Origin: an uncultured Opitutales bacterium
GTDB taxonomy: Bacteria > Verrucomicrobiota > Verrucomicrobiia > Opitutales > Intestinicryptomonadaceae
Reading direction: 5' to 3'
NCBI GenBank assembly: GCA_944389885.1
Contig: CALXNZ010000011.1
Location: 1 to 64,000 of the forward strand
DNA: 64,000 nucleotides
Both the position numbers and the translations under genes were made by a program. Below the pieces are notes generated by a model. It was given only the letters and a program-made list of their open reading frames with translations. It was not told the DNA's origin and made no database searches. Shown one piece after another: positions 38,254 through 46,952 of the stretch. Position 1 is the first letter of the stretch. The number at the start of each line of letters is the position of its first letter.

Positions 38254-38763
38254 ATGAGTATTGACGGAGATTTATTATATTTACTGATTTTTTTGGGAGC
38301 TATAATTCTTCCGGCATTTTTCAATTCCGGAAAAGAGGAGAATAATCCTAAGCCCCAGAGTAGGCGAATACCGCCGCATAAACCTCAATATGGACAATCC
38401 AACCCCATAAATCCGCCGAAAGATTGGCCCGAAAAAGTAGTGCGGCAGTCTGTATTTCAAGAGCAAATTAGAGAGGCTCCGCCTGCCAAAGTCGTTGGTG
38501 CCGGCCCCGAAAAAACTTTTGACGGGATTCCCGATATGTTGATGCATGATTTCCTTAGTCCTGAAAAGCCATTTGCCAATAAGAAATCGGAGCCTAAATC
38601 CGCCAAATATAAAAATGTAGGAAACGCCGATGCTTCCGATATGCCTTCTAAAATAAACGATGTCCTTTCAGGTAATCCGGAAAACCTTAAAACGGCGTTT
38701 GTCATTTCCGAGATTCTTTCAAAACCCGTCGCCTTGCGCGACAATAAGCCGCCATTTATATGA
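38254..38763 (+). CDS. Unknown single-pass membrane protein coupled to glgB
   Basis: A 169-residue protein with no recognised family. One membrane span (~8-24, LLYLLIFLGAIILPAFF) is followed by a long Pro/Lys-rich hydrophilic part (25-75) and a region with short acidic helices (~90-160). Its TGA overlaps the ATG of glgB in the sequence ATGA (38760-38763), so the two are translationally coupled. The C-terminal part would lie in the cytoplasm or periplasm depending on orientation. A scaffold role is only a guess. Confidence 0.65.
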   Translation: MSIDGDLLYLLIFLGAIILPAFFNSGKEENNPKPQSRRIPPHKPQYGQSNPINPPKDWPEKVVRQSVFQEQIREAPPAKVVGAGPEKTFDGIPDMLMHDFLSPEKPFANKKSEPKSAKYKNVGNADASDMPSKINDVLSGNPENLKTAFVISEILSKPVALRDNKPPFI

Positions 38764-40964
38764 TAATATCCCACGACGAATTAAAGCGTATAAAATCCGC
38801 AAGATGCGGAGAGCCGCACGGACTTTTAGGAATGCACAAATGCAAGGGAGGAATTGTCGTCCGCGCCTTCCTGCACGACGCAAAAACGTGCCAATTGATA
38901 GACCTTCGCGATCCCGCGAAGTGTCGCTACGATATGGTTATGCTCGACGAATCGGGATTTTTTGAGATTTTTTTGAAAGGCAAGCGCAAACTCTTTCCGT
39001 ACAGGCTGAGAGTTGAGCGCTATAACGGCGAGGTCCGCCAGTTCTTCGACCCCTATTCTTTCATGCCGACGCTTTCCCAAGACGACCTATACCTAATAGG
39101 GAAAGGCGACGACCGTAAAATATATTGTAAACTTGGGTCGCATTTGCGGATTATAAACGGGGTGGAGGGTGTTTCATTCGCCGTATGGGCTCCCACGGCC
39201 CGCCGCGTAAGCGTTGTGGGAGACTTTAATTCTTGGGACGGACGCTACCATCAAATGCGGCAGCTGGGCACTTCGGGAATCTGGGAGATTTTTATACCCG
39301 GCATATCCGCAGGAACAAAATATAAATATGAAATCCTTGCGGCAAATAACGACGCCCCGTTTTTAAAAATAGACCCCTATGCGATGTCTTTCGAGGCCCC
39401 GCCGTACAATAGTTCGATAGTTTGCGATATTTCCAAGTACGAGTGGCATGATTCCGATTGGCTAAAATTTAGGGCTTCCGCGAACTGGGATAAAAGGGCG
39501 GTGTCGGTTTACGAAGTCCACCTCGGTTCATGGATGACCGTCCCTGAAGACGGGCATAGGCCTTTGCGCTATACCGAAATAGCCCCTAAGCTTGCGGAAT
39601 ATTGCAAAAAGATGAATTTCACGCATGTGGAGTTTATGCCATTGTCGGAATATCCTTTCCCCGGCTCATGGGGCTATCAGGTGACGGGATTTTATGCACC
39701 CACCTATCGCTATGGGACTCCGATGGAATTTATGCAAATGGTGGATATCCTCCACCAAAACGGAATAGGAGTGATTCTCGACTGGGTTCCCGCGCACTTT
39801 CCGCGCGACGCCTTTGCTTTGGCCGGTTATGACGGTTCCTGTCTTTATGAACACGAGGATCCGCGCAAGGGAGCCAATCCCGAATGGGGAACTCTCTGCT
39901 TTAATTACGGGAGATCCGAGGTGTCGAATTTTCTCATGGGAAGCGCATTGGCTTGGTTTGACCGTTTCCATATCGACGGGTTGAGGGTTGATGCCGTGGC
40001 ATCAATGCTTTATCTCAATTTTTCGCGCTCCGACTGGATTCCGAACAAATACGGCGGATCCGAAAACCTCGAGGCCATCGAATTTCTCAAGCGCACTAAT
40101 TACGCGGTGCATGAAGACTACAAGGGAGCTTTGATGATAGCCGAAGAAAGCACCACTTACGAGGGCGTCACAAAACCCGTCTCCGAAGGCGGGCTCGGAT
40201 TTGATTTTAAGTGGAATTTGGGCTGGATGCACGACACTCTCGACTACTTTAAAGAAGATCCCATAAACCGCAAATACCACCATAACAAAATGACTTTTCC
40301 CTCAATGTATCAGTTTACGGAAAAGTTCATGCTGGTGTATTCGCACGACGAGGTCGTTCACGGCAAAAGTCCTATGGTCGGCAAGATGGGGGGCGCGTAT
40401 TGGGGCGATAAAATCGCGAATTTGCGGGCCCTTTACGCGTTTATGTGGATGTGGCCCGGCAAAAAGACACTGTTTATGGGATCGGAGTTTGCACAGGGGC
40501 ACGAATGGCGCTACGACGATTCCCTTGAATGGCATTTGCTTCAATACAAGGAGCACGAAGGCGTACAGCGCGTGGTTTCTGACGTGGCTGGAATATATCT
40601 CGGAGACAAATCTTTGTCGGCGAACGATTTTAATCCAATGGGATTCGAGTGGATAAACGCCGACGACGCCTTAAACAGCGTATTCTCATTCTTGCGCTTT
40701 GACGAAAACGGCAAGGACGCCTATTGCATAGTGGGCAATTTCACTCCCGTAAAACGCGAAAATTACACCTTGGGACTTCCGTGGGGCGGCGTTTGGAAAG
40801 AAATCCTAAACACCGACTCGGAATTTTACGGGGGCAGAGGGTTTGGCAATAACGGCGCGGTATATCCTTCTCCAATGAAAGTTAACGGCAGAAAATTCGG
40901 CGTGAAGCTGCTGTTGCCGCCGATGTCTACTCTCATATTCAAATCAAGCAGAGCGATAGATTGA
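38760..40964 (+). CDS. glgB: 1,4-alpha-glucan (glycogen) branching enzyme
   Basis: A 734-residue GH13 enzyme that makes alpha-1,6 branches in glycogen. Domain order: an N1-like module (~1-110) with GEPHGLLGMHKCKGG, a CBM48 module (~120-215, FAVWAPTARRVSVVGDFNSWDG), the catalytic barrel with DGLRVDAVASML (nucleophile Asp), IAEEST (acid/base Glu) and LVYSHDEVVHGK (transition-state Asp/His), and the C-terminal beta domain. GHEWRYDDSLEWHLL is typical for GlgB. It overlaps the upstream membrane-protein gene by 4 bp and its 3' end overlaps the convergent alcohol dehydrogenase gene by 21 bp. Confidence 0.96.
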   Translation: MIISHDELKRIKSARCGEPHGLLGMHKCKGGIVVRAFLHDAKTCQLIDLRDPAKCRYDMVMLDESGFFEIFLKGKRKLFPYRLRVERYNGEVRQFFDPYSFMPTLSQDDLYLIGKGDDRKIYCKLGSHLRIINGVEGVSFAVWAPTARRVSVVGDFNSWDGRYHQMRQLGTSGIWEIFIPGISAGTKYKYEILAANNDAPFLKIDPYAMSFEAPPYNSSIVCDISKYEWHDSDWLKFRASANWDKRAVSVYEVHLGSWMTVPEDGHRPLRYTEIAPKLAEYCKKMNFTHVEFMPLSEYPFPGSWGYQVTGFYAPTYRYGTPMEFMQMVDILHQNGIGVILDWVPAHFPRDAFALAGYDGSCLYEHEDPRKGANPEWGTLCFNYGRSEVSNFLMGSALAWFDRFHIDGLRVDAVASMLYLNFSRSDWIPNKYGGSENLEAIEFLKRTNYAVHEDYKGALMIAEESTTYEGVTKPVSEGGLGFDFKWNLGWMHDTLDYFKEDPINRKYHHNKMTFPSMYQFTEKFMLVYSHDEVVHGKSPMVGKMGGAYWGDKIANLRALYAFMWMWPGKKTLFMGSEFAQGHEWRYDDSLEWHLLQYKEHEGVQRVVSDVAGIYLGDKSLSANDFNPMGFEWINADDALNSVFSFLRFDENGKDAYCIVGNFTPVKRENYTLGLPWGGVWKEILNTDSEFYGGRGFGNNGAVYPSPMKVNGRKFGVKLLLPPMSTLIFKSSRAID

Positions 40965-42122
40965 CTCCATATCGGAAACGTCCAGCTTGGCAATTTTTCC
41001 TATTGTGCGCATATTGCCAAAACTGCATTTTTCGGCGAGCTCTTTTATTGCGCCTTCATCGAGATTTATTCCGAGTTGAGACATATTTATGGGCATGCCC
41101 TGCGATTCCCAGAATTTCTCGTAGGCTTCTATTCCCTTTAAAGCGGTATGCTCAATATTGTTGAAATCTATGGCGCAACCAAACACGTTTGAGGCAAATT
41201 GCGCAAAACGAGGAATGTTTTTCCTATAAACGTATCGCGCCCATGCGGGCCAGATGGCGGTCAATCCCGCGCCGTGGGGAACGTCGAATTTTCCGCTCAG
41301 TTCGTGTTCGAGTTGGTGGCATGCCCAGTCACCGTTGTCGCGGCTTCCGGTGACGTCATTGTGCGACATGGCCGCGGCGAGCATAGTTTCGGCCCTCGCA
41401 TTGTAGTCAAAGGGATTCTCTTTGAGCTTTTGCGCGGCCTCCATGAGTGTTCTCATTAGCGATTCCGCAAATCCGTCCAATAATTTTCTGCCGAAATCGC
41501 CGCAGAAATACCGCTCCATGGTGTGCATCATAATATCGGCGCAACCGCATTGGGTTTGGGAGGGGGACAGAGTAAATGTCAGTTCGGGGTTCATGGCGGC
41601 GAATTTGCAGCATATCAGTTTTGAAGTAAAACCTCTCTTTAGCATGCCGTCTTCGTTCGTTATAACGCTTGAGTTGCTCATCTCGCTGCCCGCCGCGGGA
41701 AGGGTGGGCACGCAGCCGACACCGATTGCTCCGGAGGGCAGGGCCTTCCGTGAATAAAAGTCCCATACGTCGGTTTCCGGATTCGCCGCTGATAAGGCTA
41801 TTGCCTTTGCAGAATCAATCACGCTGCCCCCGCCTACCGCCAGTATAAAATCTACTCCGTTTTTTTTGCAGAGTTCTGCACCCACCCTAACAAGTCCAAG
41901 CCGGGGGTTTGGTTGCGCTCCCGCCAACTCCACGAATTTAAGGCTGGATTCGCTGAGCGATTTTCTGATTCTATTCAGCAGCCCGGATTTTTCCGCGGAG
42001 CCTCCTCCGAAATGCAGAAGAACTTTTGAGGCTCCAAATTCTTTTGCGAGTTCTCCGGAGCGGTTTTCGACCCCTTTGCCGAAAATCATTTTTGTTGGCG
42101 ACCAGAACGTGAAATTATCCAT
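40944..42122 (-). CDS. Iron-containing alcohol dehydrogenase
   Basis: A 392-residue group III alcohol dehydrogenase similar to NAD(P)H-dependent butanol dehydrogenases/YqhD. GGGSVIDSAKAIA (~94-106) binds the cofactor. Metal ligands are expected from an Asp in CGCADIMMHTMERYF, plus HQLEHELSGKFDVPHGAGL near the C-terminal third, where three His residues are visible. It would reduce aldehydes to alcohols in fermentation. The last codons overlap the end of glgB by 21 bp on the other strand. There is no partner gene; the upstream 142 bp are shared with the divergent LacI-type regulator. Confidence 0.92.
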   Translation of the reverse strand: MDNFTFWSPTKMIFGKGVENRSGELAKEFGASKVLLHFGGGSAEKSGLLNRIRKSLSESSLKFVELAGAQPNPRLGLVRVGAELCKKNGVDFILAVGGGSVIDSAKAIALSAANPETDVWDFYSRKALPSGAIGVGCVPTLPAAGSEMSNSSVITNEDGMLKRGFTSKLICCKFAAMNPELTFTLSPSQTQCGCADIMMHTMERYFCGDFGRKLLDGFAESLMRTLMEAAQKLKENPFDYNARAETMLAAAMSHNDVTGSRDNGDWACHQLEHELSGKFDVPHGAGLTAIWPAWARYVYRKNIPRFAQFASNVFGCAIDFNNIEHTALKGIEAYEKFWESQGMPINMSQLGINLDEGAIKELAEKCSFGNMRTIGKIAKLDVSDMESIYRSA

Positions 42123-42264
42123 GCCGCAATTGTTTTTTCGGAAAAATTTTTGTCAAATTTTTAGAGATTATTTAATCTAATAAAAGCTTGCTCCATTTAT
42201 GGCGTATTGTATTTTTATAAAACTATGGTATCTTTGATATTCTGGACATAGGTTTTAATTAAAA

Positions 42265-43290
42265 ATGAACGTTAAGAAGACATCGCTAAAAGATATTGCC
42301 AAAGTTGTTGGTTGCTCCACTACGACTGTTTCCAACGTCTTGAACGGCAAGGGTTTTTTCGGGGAAGGCGTAAAGGCTAAAGTTTTGGCGGCCGTAAAAA
42401 AGTATAATTATGCGATAAACGCTTCTGCCCGCAATTTGAGAATGGGTAAAACAGAGACGGTAGGGGTGTTGTTTTACAGGCCAAACGCCGACATATTTAA
42501 AAGCGAATTTTATCTAACTATGATGTACAGCTTGCAAAAAGAGCTGTTTAATCTCGGATACGAGATTCTCCTTTCCGAATATACCGACGCAAACGCCAAT
42601 TCTGCCGAGATTCCACGCATAGTCAGAAACGGCAGGGTGGACGGGGTAGTAATACTTGGCGGCTTCCCGTTTATCGCCTGCGGGCTTCTGTCGGAAATGC
42701 AGATACCAACCATAATGTTGGACTCTTTCTCGCCGCGCCTTGATTCGATTATAACAAACGGAGAAAAGTCCGGTTTCGATTCAGTCAAGGCTCTCGCCGA
42801 TCTCGGGCATCGCAGAATAGCGTATTTTGCATATTCGGCCGAAGATTATAATACCGACAGGCGCATAGACGGTTTCTTGAAAGCTGTAAAAGAATTGAAA
42901 CTCGATGTTTCAAACTCCCCTCTAATAAGGGATTTCGCCGACAATGACGGCGCTTGCGCGGCTTTCGACAAGCTCATGAAAAGCGCCTCAAAACTTCCCA
43001 CGGCGATAGTCGCCAGCAACGATAGTTTGGGGGCTTCTCTTATGACTCACGCCCAAGATGTCGGGTATTCTGTCCCGCGGGATATCTCATTCTTTGGACA
43101 CGACGACACTTTTGTATCGACTCGCTCTACGCCCCAATTATCCACTGTTCATGTGGATACGTCGGCAATAGGCGTCATAGGGGCCCACATGATAGTCGAT
43201 CGCATAAAAAATCCTTTGGGTCCCTTAGTTCATAAGATATTTGATTGCGCAACATGCCTGCGCGGTTCTATCGCCGCCCCGTCTGCGTAG
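42265..43290 (+). CDS. LacI-family transcriptional regulator
   Basis: A 341-residue repressor-type regulator. The N-terminal helix-turn-helix with hinge (~6-58) reads SLKDIAKVVGCSTTTVSNVLNG, typical for LacI members. From ~62 a periplasmic-binding-protein-like effector domain follows (TVGVLFYRPNA, DGVVILGG, RDISFFGHDD). The effector is probably a sugar. Neighbours suggest control of the FHS transporter and the ROK kinase/gmhA pair, or of the divergent alcohol dehydrogenase. No operator was found. It ends at a long perfect terminator. Confidence 0.92.
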   Translation: MNVKKTSLKDIAKVVGCSTTTVSNVLNGKGFFGEGVKAKVLAAVKKYNYAINASARNLRMGKTETVGVLFYRPNADIFKSEFYLTMMYSLQKELFNLGYEILLSEYTDANANSAEIPRIVRNGRVDGVVILGGFPFIACGLLSEMQIPTIMLDSFSPRLDSIITNGEKSGFDSVKALADLGHRRIAYFAYSAEDYNTDRRIDGFLKAVKELKLDVSNSPLIRDFADNDGACAAFDKLMKSASKLPTAIVASNDSLGASLMTHAQDVGYSVPRDISFFGHDDTFVSTRSTPQLSTVHVDTSAIGVIGAHMIVDRIKNPLGPLVHKIFDCATCLRGSIAAPSA

Positions 43291-43347
43291 AATTAGTGGA
43301 TTATTTCTCAAACATTTGATTTTTTCTACGGGAATAGAGAGATTCTT

Positions 43348-43393
43348 GCACAAAAAACGCTTCGCATATTTTATGCGAAGCGTTTTTTGTGCA
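43348..43393. terminator. Bidirectional terminator with a 22-bp perfect stem
   Basis: TGCACAAAAAACGCTTCGCATA (43348-43369) is exactly complementary to 43372-43393, leaving a 2-base loop. A- and T-runs inside the arms allow termination both for the LacI-type gene and for the leftward transporter gene. Confidence 0.8.
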
Positions 43394-43404
43394 TTGAATG
43401 TCGC

Positions 43405-44553
43405 TTATTGCCTTTTATGCCGCAAAAACGATATCGAGAGGATATACAGCGTGCATATGGCCGGCACTGAAAAACCGCATAAAATGGAAGTGCTGTCGGC
43501 AACAGCTCCCATTACAAGGGGGATTACGGCTCCGCCAAGTATTGCCGTCACCATAAGGCCGGAAAGCTCGTTGGAATATTCGGGCATTTTATCTATAGCC
43601 ATGGAGAATATGAGCGGGAATATATTGCCGAATCCAAAAGCTATGATTACAAGGGCTATTAAGGCAGCAGTTTGAGAGCCCGTAGCGAGTATCGCAAAGC
43701 CGAGCATCGAAAGTACTGTGGTGGAAATCAAGAAAGTGCGCGGAGAAATAAATTTGAGAATTATAGACCCTAAGAATCTGGACAACATTATCACAATAAA
43801 AAAGTACATAACGTACTGTGTTGCGGCGGTTCTTTCGACTTTGAATGTGTCGGAGAAGTAAACGGGCATGCCCGAGGACATGCAAACTTCAGCTCCGACG
43901 TAGAGGAAAATTCCCAGAACCATCATAAACACATATGGATTTCCCAATATTGAGAATGTGGAATATATTGAGGCCGACTTATTTTCAGATTTCTTTTCGT
44001 CGATTTTAATGCTTGCCACGGATATTAGCGATACCACGATGGCAATCATAAATACGGGGAATAGGACATTCCAACTTTGGGCTTCCGTATATCCTAACAG
44101 GTGGGCTGCAAAAAATACGAGGGGTGCGGTAAAAGAGCCAATGGCTTTTATAAACTGGGCCATTGAGAGGTTCCCGGAATATTTGCCCTCATCAGATACG
44201 TCGCGCATTATCGGATTTCCGGATACCTGTAAAATAGTGGCTCCGCCCCCGAGCAATAGCAGTGCCGCCAAGAATACAGTGTAATTGCCGAGAGCTCCGG
44301 TGGCGAATAGAATTATGCTTAAAAGGGAAACTATGAGCCCTATTAAAAGCGTCTTTTTTCTCCCTATGCGGTCTTGGACTATTCCCATTGGTATGGAAAG
44401 CAGCCCGAACATTAGAAATCCCGTAAATGCCACAAAATTCGCTTCAAAGTTGGTTAGGCTGAAGTGACCTTTTGCTATGTTTACAAAAGAGGCTACGGAA
44501 TCCCCGAAGCCCATACATACGAATGCCAAAAATATTGGTATAGTCTTTTTCAT
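43405..44553 (-). CDS. Sugar transporter of the MFS, FHS (FucP-like) subfamily
   Basis: A 382-residue major facilitator with about 12 membrane spans. MGIVQDRIGRKKTLLIG is the loop 2-3 motif. LLLLGGGATILQVSGNPIMRDV (TM4 region) and the C-terminal GNIFPLIFSMAIDKMPEYSNELSGLMVTAILGGAVIP run fit the fucose/glucose/galactose:H+ symporter subfamily. It is convergent with the LacI-type gene and divergent from the ROK kinase gene, which suggests uptake of a sugar that the kinase then phosphorylates. The substrate is not predictable; fucose is only one possibility. Confidence 0.88.
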   Translation of the reverse strand: MKKTIPIFLAFVCMGFGDSVASFVNIAKGHFSLTNFEANFVAFTGFLMFGLLSIPMGIVQDRIGRKKTLLIGLIVSLLSIILFATGALGNYTVFLAALLLLGGGATILQVSGNPIMRDVSDEGKYSGNLSMAQFIKAIGSFTAPLVFFAAHLLGYTEAQSWNVLFPVFMIAIVVSLISVASIKIDEKKSENKSASIYSTFSILGNPYVFMMVLGIFLYVGAEVCMSSGMPVYFSDTFKVERTAATQYVMYFFIVIMLSRFLGSIILKFISPRTFLISTTVLSMLGFAILATGSQTAALIALVIIAFGFGNIFPLIFSMAIDKMPEYSNELSGLMVTAILGGAVIPLVMGAVADSTSILCGFSVPAICTLYILSISFLRHKRQ

Positions 44554-44647
44554 TTCTACTTGACGTATTAAAATAAAATTTAGTATAACGATAAACTAAG
44601 CGAAAAATATAGGTCATTTTAGGAATTTTGTCAACGAAAAAACCTTT

Positions 44648-45625
44648 ATGGAAAATTATATAGGAGTAAACATAGGCGGCACAAAATGCTCGATTTCTTT
44701 AGGAAAAATCGAACAGGGAAGAATAAAGCTAATTGAGAGTCAGACTCTACCTACTGTAAAAAATCGTCCTTTGGAGATGATAGACAATTTCTGCTCTAAA
44801 ATTGCCGATATTTGTTCGCTTTCCGGATTGAAAATCTCCGATATAGCTTCGGTGGGGATAAGTTGCGGCGGGCCGCTCGATAGCGTAAAAGGCGTGGTTC
44901 AGTCTCCCCCAAACCTTCCCGGGTGGGACAATATTGAAATCGTGGATATAATCCGGCGGAATATTGGACTTCCGGCGTACATTCAAAACGACGCCAACGC
45001 ATGCGCCCTTGCGGAATGGCTATACGGGGCGGGTGTAGGCTTTAAAAATCTCGTGTTTCTCACTTTCGGCACGGGATTGGGTGCCGGAATAATCCTCGAC
45101 GGCCGCCTGTATTCCGGCACGAACGACAACGCCGGAGAACTCGGACATTTCAGATTGGATAACTTCGGGCCTGTCGGGTACGCCAAATGCGGCTCCTTTG
45201 AAGGCTTTTGCAGCGGCAGCGGAATCGCCCAGTTGGCCAAGCTCAAAGCTGCGGAATTGTTTCAGTCCGGAACTTCTTGCGCGTATTGTAGAAACATTGA
45301 CGACATTGACAAAATCAGCGCAAAAACGGTTGCGGAGGCTGCAAATTTAGGAGACGAAACCGCTAAAGAAGTTTATAGGATTTCCGGAGAGTATCTCGGC
45401 AAGGGATTGTCCATAGTAATAGATTTGCTCAATCCCGAAGTTATAGTCATAGGCAGTATTTTCGCGCGTTCAGAGGCCTTATTGCGCCCCTCTATGGAGG
45501 CCGCGATAAAGCGTGAGGCCCTCGTCCAGTCAGCCCGTGTTTGCAAAATTGTACCCGCAAAGCTCGGCGAGGATATCGGCGACTACGCGGCGTTGTCTGT
45601 GGCGGTAAACGGAGCTTTAAAATGA
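44648..45625 (+). CDS. ROK-family sugar kinase
   Basis: A 325-residue actin-fold sugar kinase. The phosphate-1 loop is GVNIGGTKCSISLG (4-17), ISCGGPLD lies in the N-domain, NDANACALAEWLYGAG contains the catalytic Asp, and GTGLGAGIILDG is the phosphate-2 loop. The ExGH motif is present as AGELGHF. The following zinc-binding CxCGxxGC cluster is largely absent: the segment reads AKCGSFEGFCSG. Its stop overlaps the start of gmhA in ATGA (45622-45625). Likely substrates are glucose, mannose or N-acetylhexosamines. Confidence 0.9.
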   Translation: MENYIGVNIGGTKCSISLGKIEQGRIKLIESQTLPTVKNRPLEMIDNFCSKIADICSLSGLKISDIASVGISCGGPLDSVKGVVQSPPNLPGWDNIEIVDIIRRNIGLPAYIQNDANACALAEWLYGAGVGFKNLVFLTFGTGLGAGIILDGRLYSGTNDNAGELGHFRLDNFGPVGYAKCGSFEGFCSGSGIAQLAKLKAAELFQSGTSCAYCRNIDDIDKISAKTVAEAANLGDETAKEVYRISGEYLGKGLSIVIDLLNPEVIVIGSIFARSEALLRPSMEAAIKREALVQSARVCKIVPAKLGEDIGDYAALSVAVNGALK

Positions 45626-46200
45626 ACTTAAAAAATATAATAAACAATTCATTAAACGAGGCTCGCAAGACTCTCGATATTTTTCTCTCGAATCCCGAAA
45701 ATCTCGAAAAAATCGAGGCCGCCGCGAATCTGATGTCCGGTGCGATAGCAAACGGGAAAAAGATAATATCGTGCGGAAACGGGGGGTCGCTTTGCGACGC
45801 AACCCACTTCGCCGAAGAATTGACTGCCCGCTTTAGGCTCGATAGGCGGGCATTTCCCGCCGTCGCCGTGAACGATCCCGCTTTTATAACCTGCGCCTCG
45901 AACGATTTCTCTCCGGATACCGTATTTTCCAGATATGTGGAGGCCTTGGGAAACGAAGGTGACGTGTTATTGGCCATAAGCACCAGCGGCAACTCTGCCA
46001 ACGTAATCGAGGCCGCAAAGGCGGCAATTTCAAAAGGAATAAAAGTTGTTGCCCTTACTGGAAAAAATGGCGGGGAACTCTCAAAAATCTGCAGTATTGA
46101 AATTAGGGCTCCTATGTCGAAATTTTCCGATAGAGTCCAAGAAATCCACATTAAGGTGATTCACATTCTTGTTGAATGCATTGAGGCTTCTCTGCTGTAA
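45622..46200 (+). CDS. gmhA: Phosphoheptose isomerase (sedoheptulose-7-phosphate isomerase)
   Basis: A 192-residue SIS-domain enzyme that turns sedoheptulose 7-phosphate into D-glycero-D-manno-heptose 7-phosphate, the first step of LPS core heptose synthesis. SCGNGGSLCDATHFAEELT (~51-69), the phosphate-binding STSGNSANV and DRVQEIHIKVIHILVE near the C-terminus match GmhA closely, including active-site Glu and His. The frame is open upstream into the ROK gene, but the ATG overlapping the ROK stop gives the family start. Translational coupling to a ROK kinase, rather than to hldE, is unusual. Confidence 0.93.
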   Translation: MNLKNIINNSLNEARKTLDIFLSNPENLEKIEAAANLMSGAIANGKKIISCGNGGSLCDATHFAEELTARFRLDRRAFPAVAVNDPAFITCASNDFSPDTVFSRYVEALGNEGDVLLAISTSGNSANVIEAAKAAISKGIKVVALTGKNGGELSKICSIEIRAPMSKFSDRVQEIHIKVIHILVECIEASLL

Positions 46201-46237
46201 TCGACTTTTTACAAACTGTCTTTTGCCTATCTACAAA

Positions 46238-46269
46238 TAAAAACCGATTCCAATGCGGAATCGGTTTTT
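46238..46269. terminator. Bidirectional terminator between gmhA and rpmA
   Basis: AAAAACCGATTCC (46239-46251) pairs with GGAATCGGTTTTT (46257-46269) around a 5-base loop. Confidence 0.8.
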
Positions 46270-46295
46270 CAGTCTCAAACAATAAATGTAAAAAT

Positions 46296-46544
46296 TTATT
46301 CGTCGGCCTTTACGGAAACTTTGCGATGGGCGCCGTCCCAGACGACAGTTCCGTCAACGAGCGAGAACAAAGTGTAGTCCTTTCCCATTCCCACGTTTTG
46401 TCCCGCGCGAACTTTTGTGCCGCACTGGCGCACCAATATGGAGCCGGCAGATACAAATTCGCCGCCGAATTTTTTGACGCCTCTGCTTTGCGCGTTAGAA
46501 TCGCGTCCGTTCTTAGCGGAGCTTTGACCTTTTTTGTGTGCCAT
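46296..46544 (-). CDS. rpmA: 50S ribosomal protein L27
   Basis: An 82-residue ribosomal protein near the peptidyl-transferase centre. It starts [16 protein letters not shown], and [22 protein letters not shown] is the conserved core. The N-terminus has no cleavable extension like that of Firmicutes L27. It follows rplU by 9 bp, the standard bacterial rplU-rpmA operon. The C-terminus is short. Confidence 0.97.
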   Translation of the reverse strand: MAHKKGQSSAKNGRDSNAQSRGVKKFGGEFVSAGSILVRQCGTKVRAGQNVGMGKDYTLFSLVDGTVVWDGAHRKVSVKADE

Positions 46545-46553
46545 AAAAATTCC

Positions 46554-46871
46554 TTACGCTTTGATGGATTCGATTTTTAAAACGGAAAGTTCCTGCCTGT
46601 GGCCTTGCTTGCGCTGATAACCCTTTCTGCGCTTCTTCTTGATGATCACAACCTTTTCTCCGCGCTTGTTCTCAAGGATTTTTGCCGTGACGCTTGCGCC
46701 TTCTACATAAGGCGTTCCAAATTTTGTTTCTGCTCCCGATCCCGCGGCAAGAACTTCTTTTATTTCAATGCTGTCGCCCGCTTTTGAGCCGACAAAGCGA
46801 TTCACTAAAATTGTGTCGCCTTCCGAGACGGTGACCTGTTTTCCCTGTATCTGTATTGTGGCCTTTTTCAT
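46554..46871 (-). CDS. rplU: 50S ribosomal protein L21
   Basis: A 105-residue 23S rRNA-binding protein, with [14 protein letters not shown] at the C-terminus as the conserved RNA-binding signature and an N-terminal beta barrel ([19 protein letters not shown]). It is the first gene of the rplU-rpmA pair. obgE is not downstream. Confidence 0.97.
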   Translation of the reverse strand: MKKATIQIQGKQVTVSEGDTILVNRFVGSKAGDSIEIKEVLAAGSGAETKFGTPYVEGASVTAKILENKRGEKVVIIKKKRRKGYQRKQGHRQELSVLKIESIKA

Positions 46872-46952
46872 CTTATTGAATTATCAAAAAGCGCTCTAAT
46901 AAACGGCATTTAGGTCGCACTGCAAGCTTTTTTTCAAAAAATCGGACAACTT

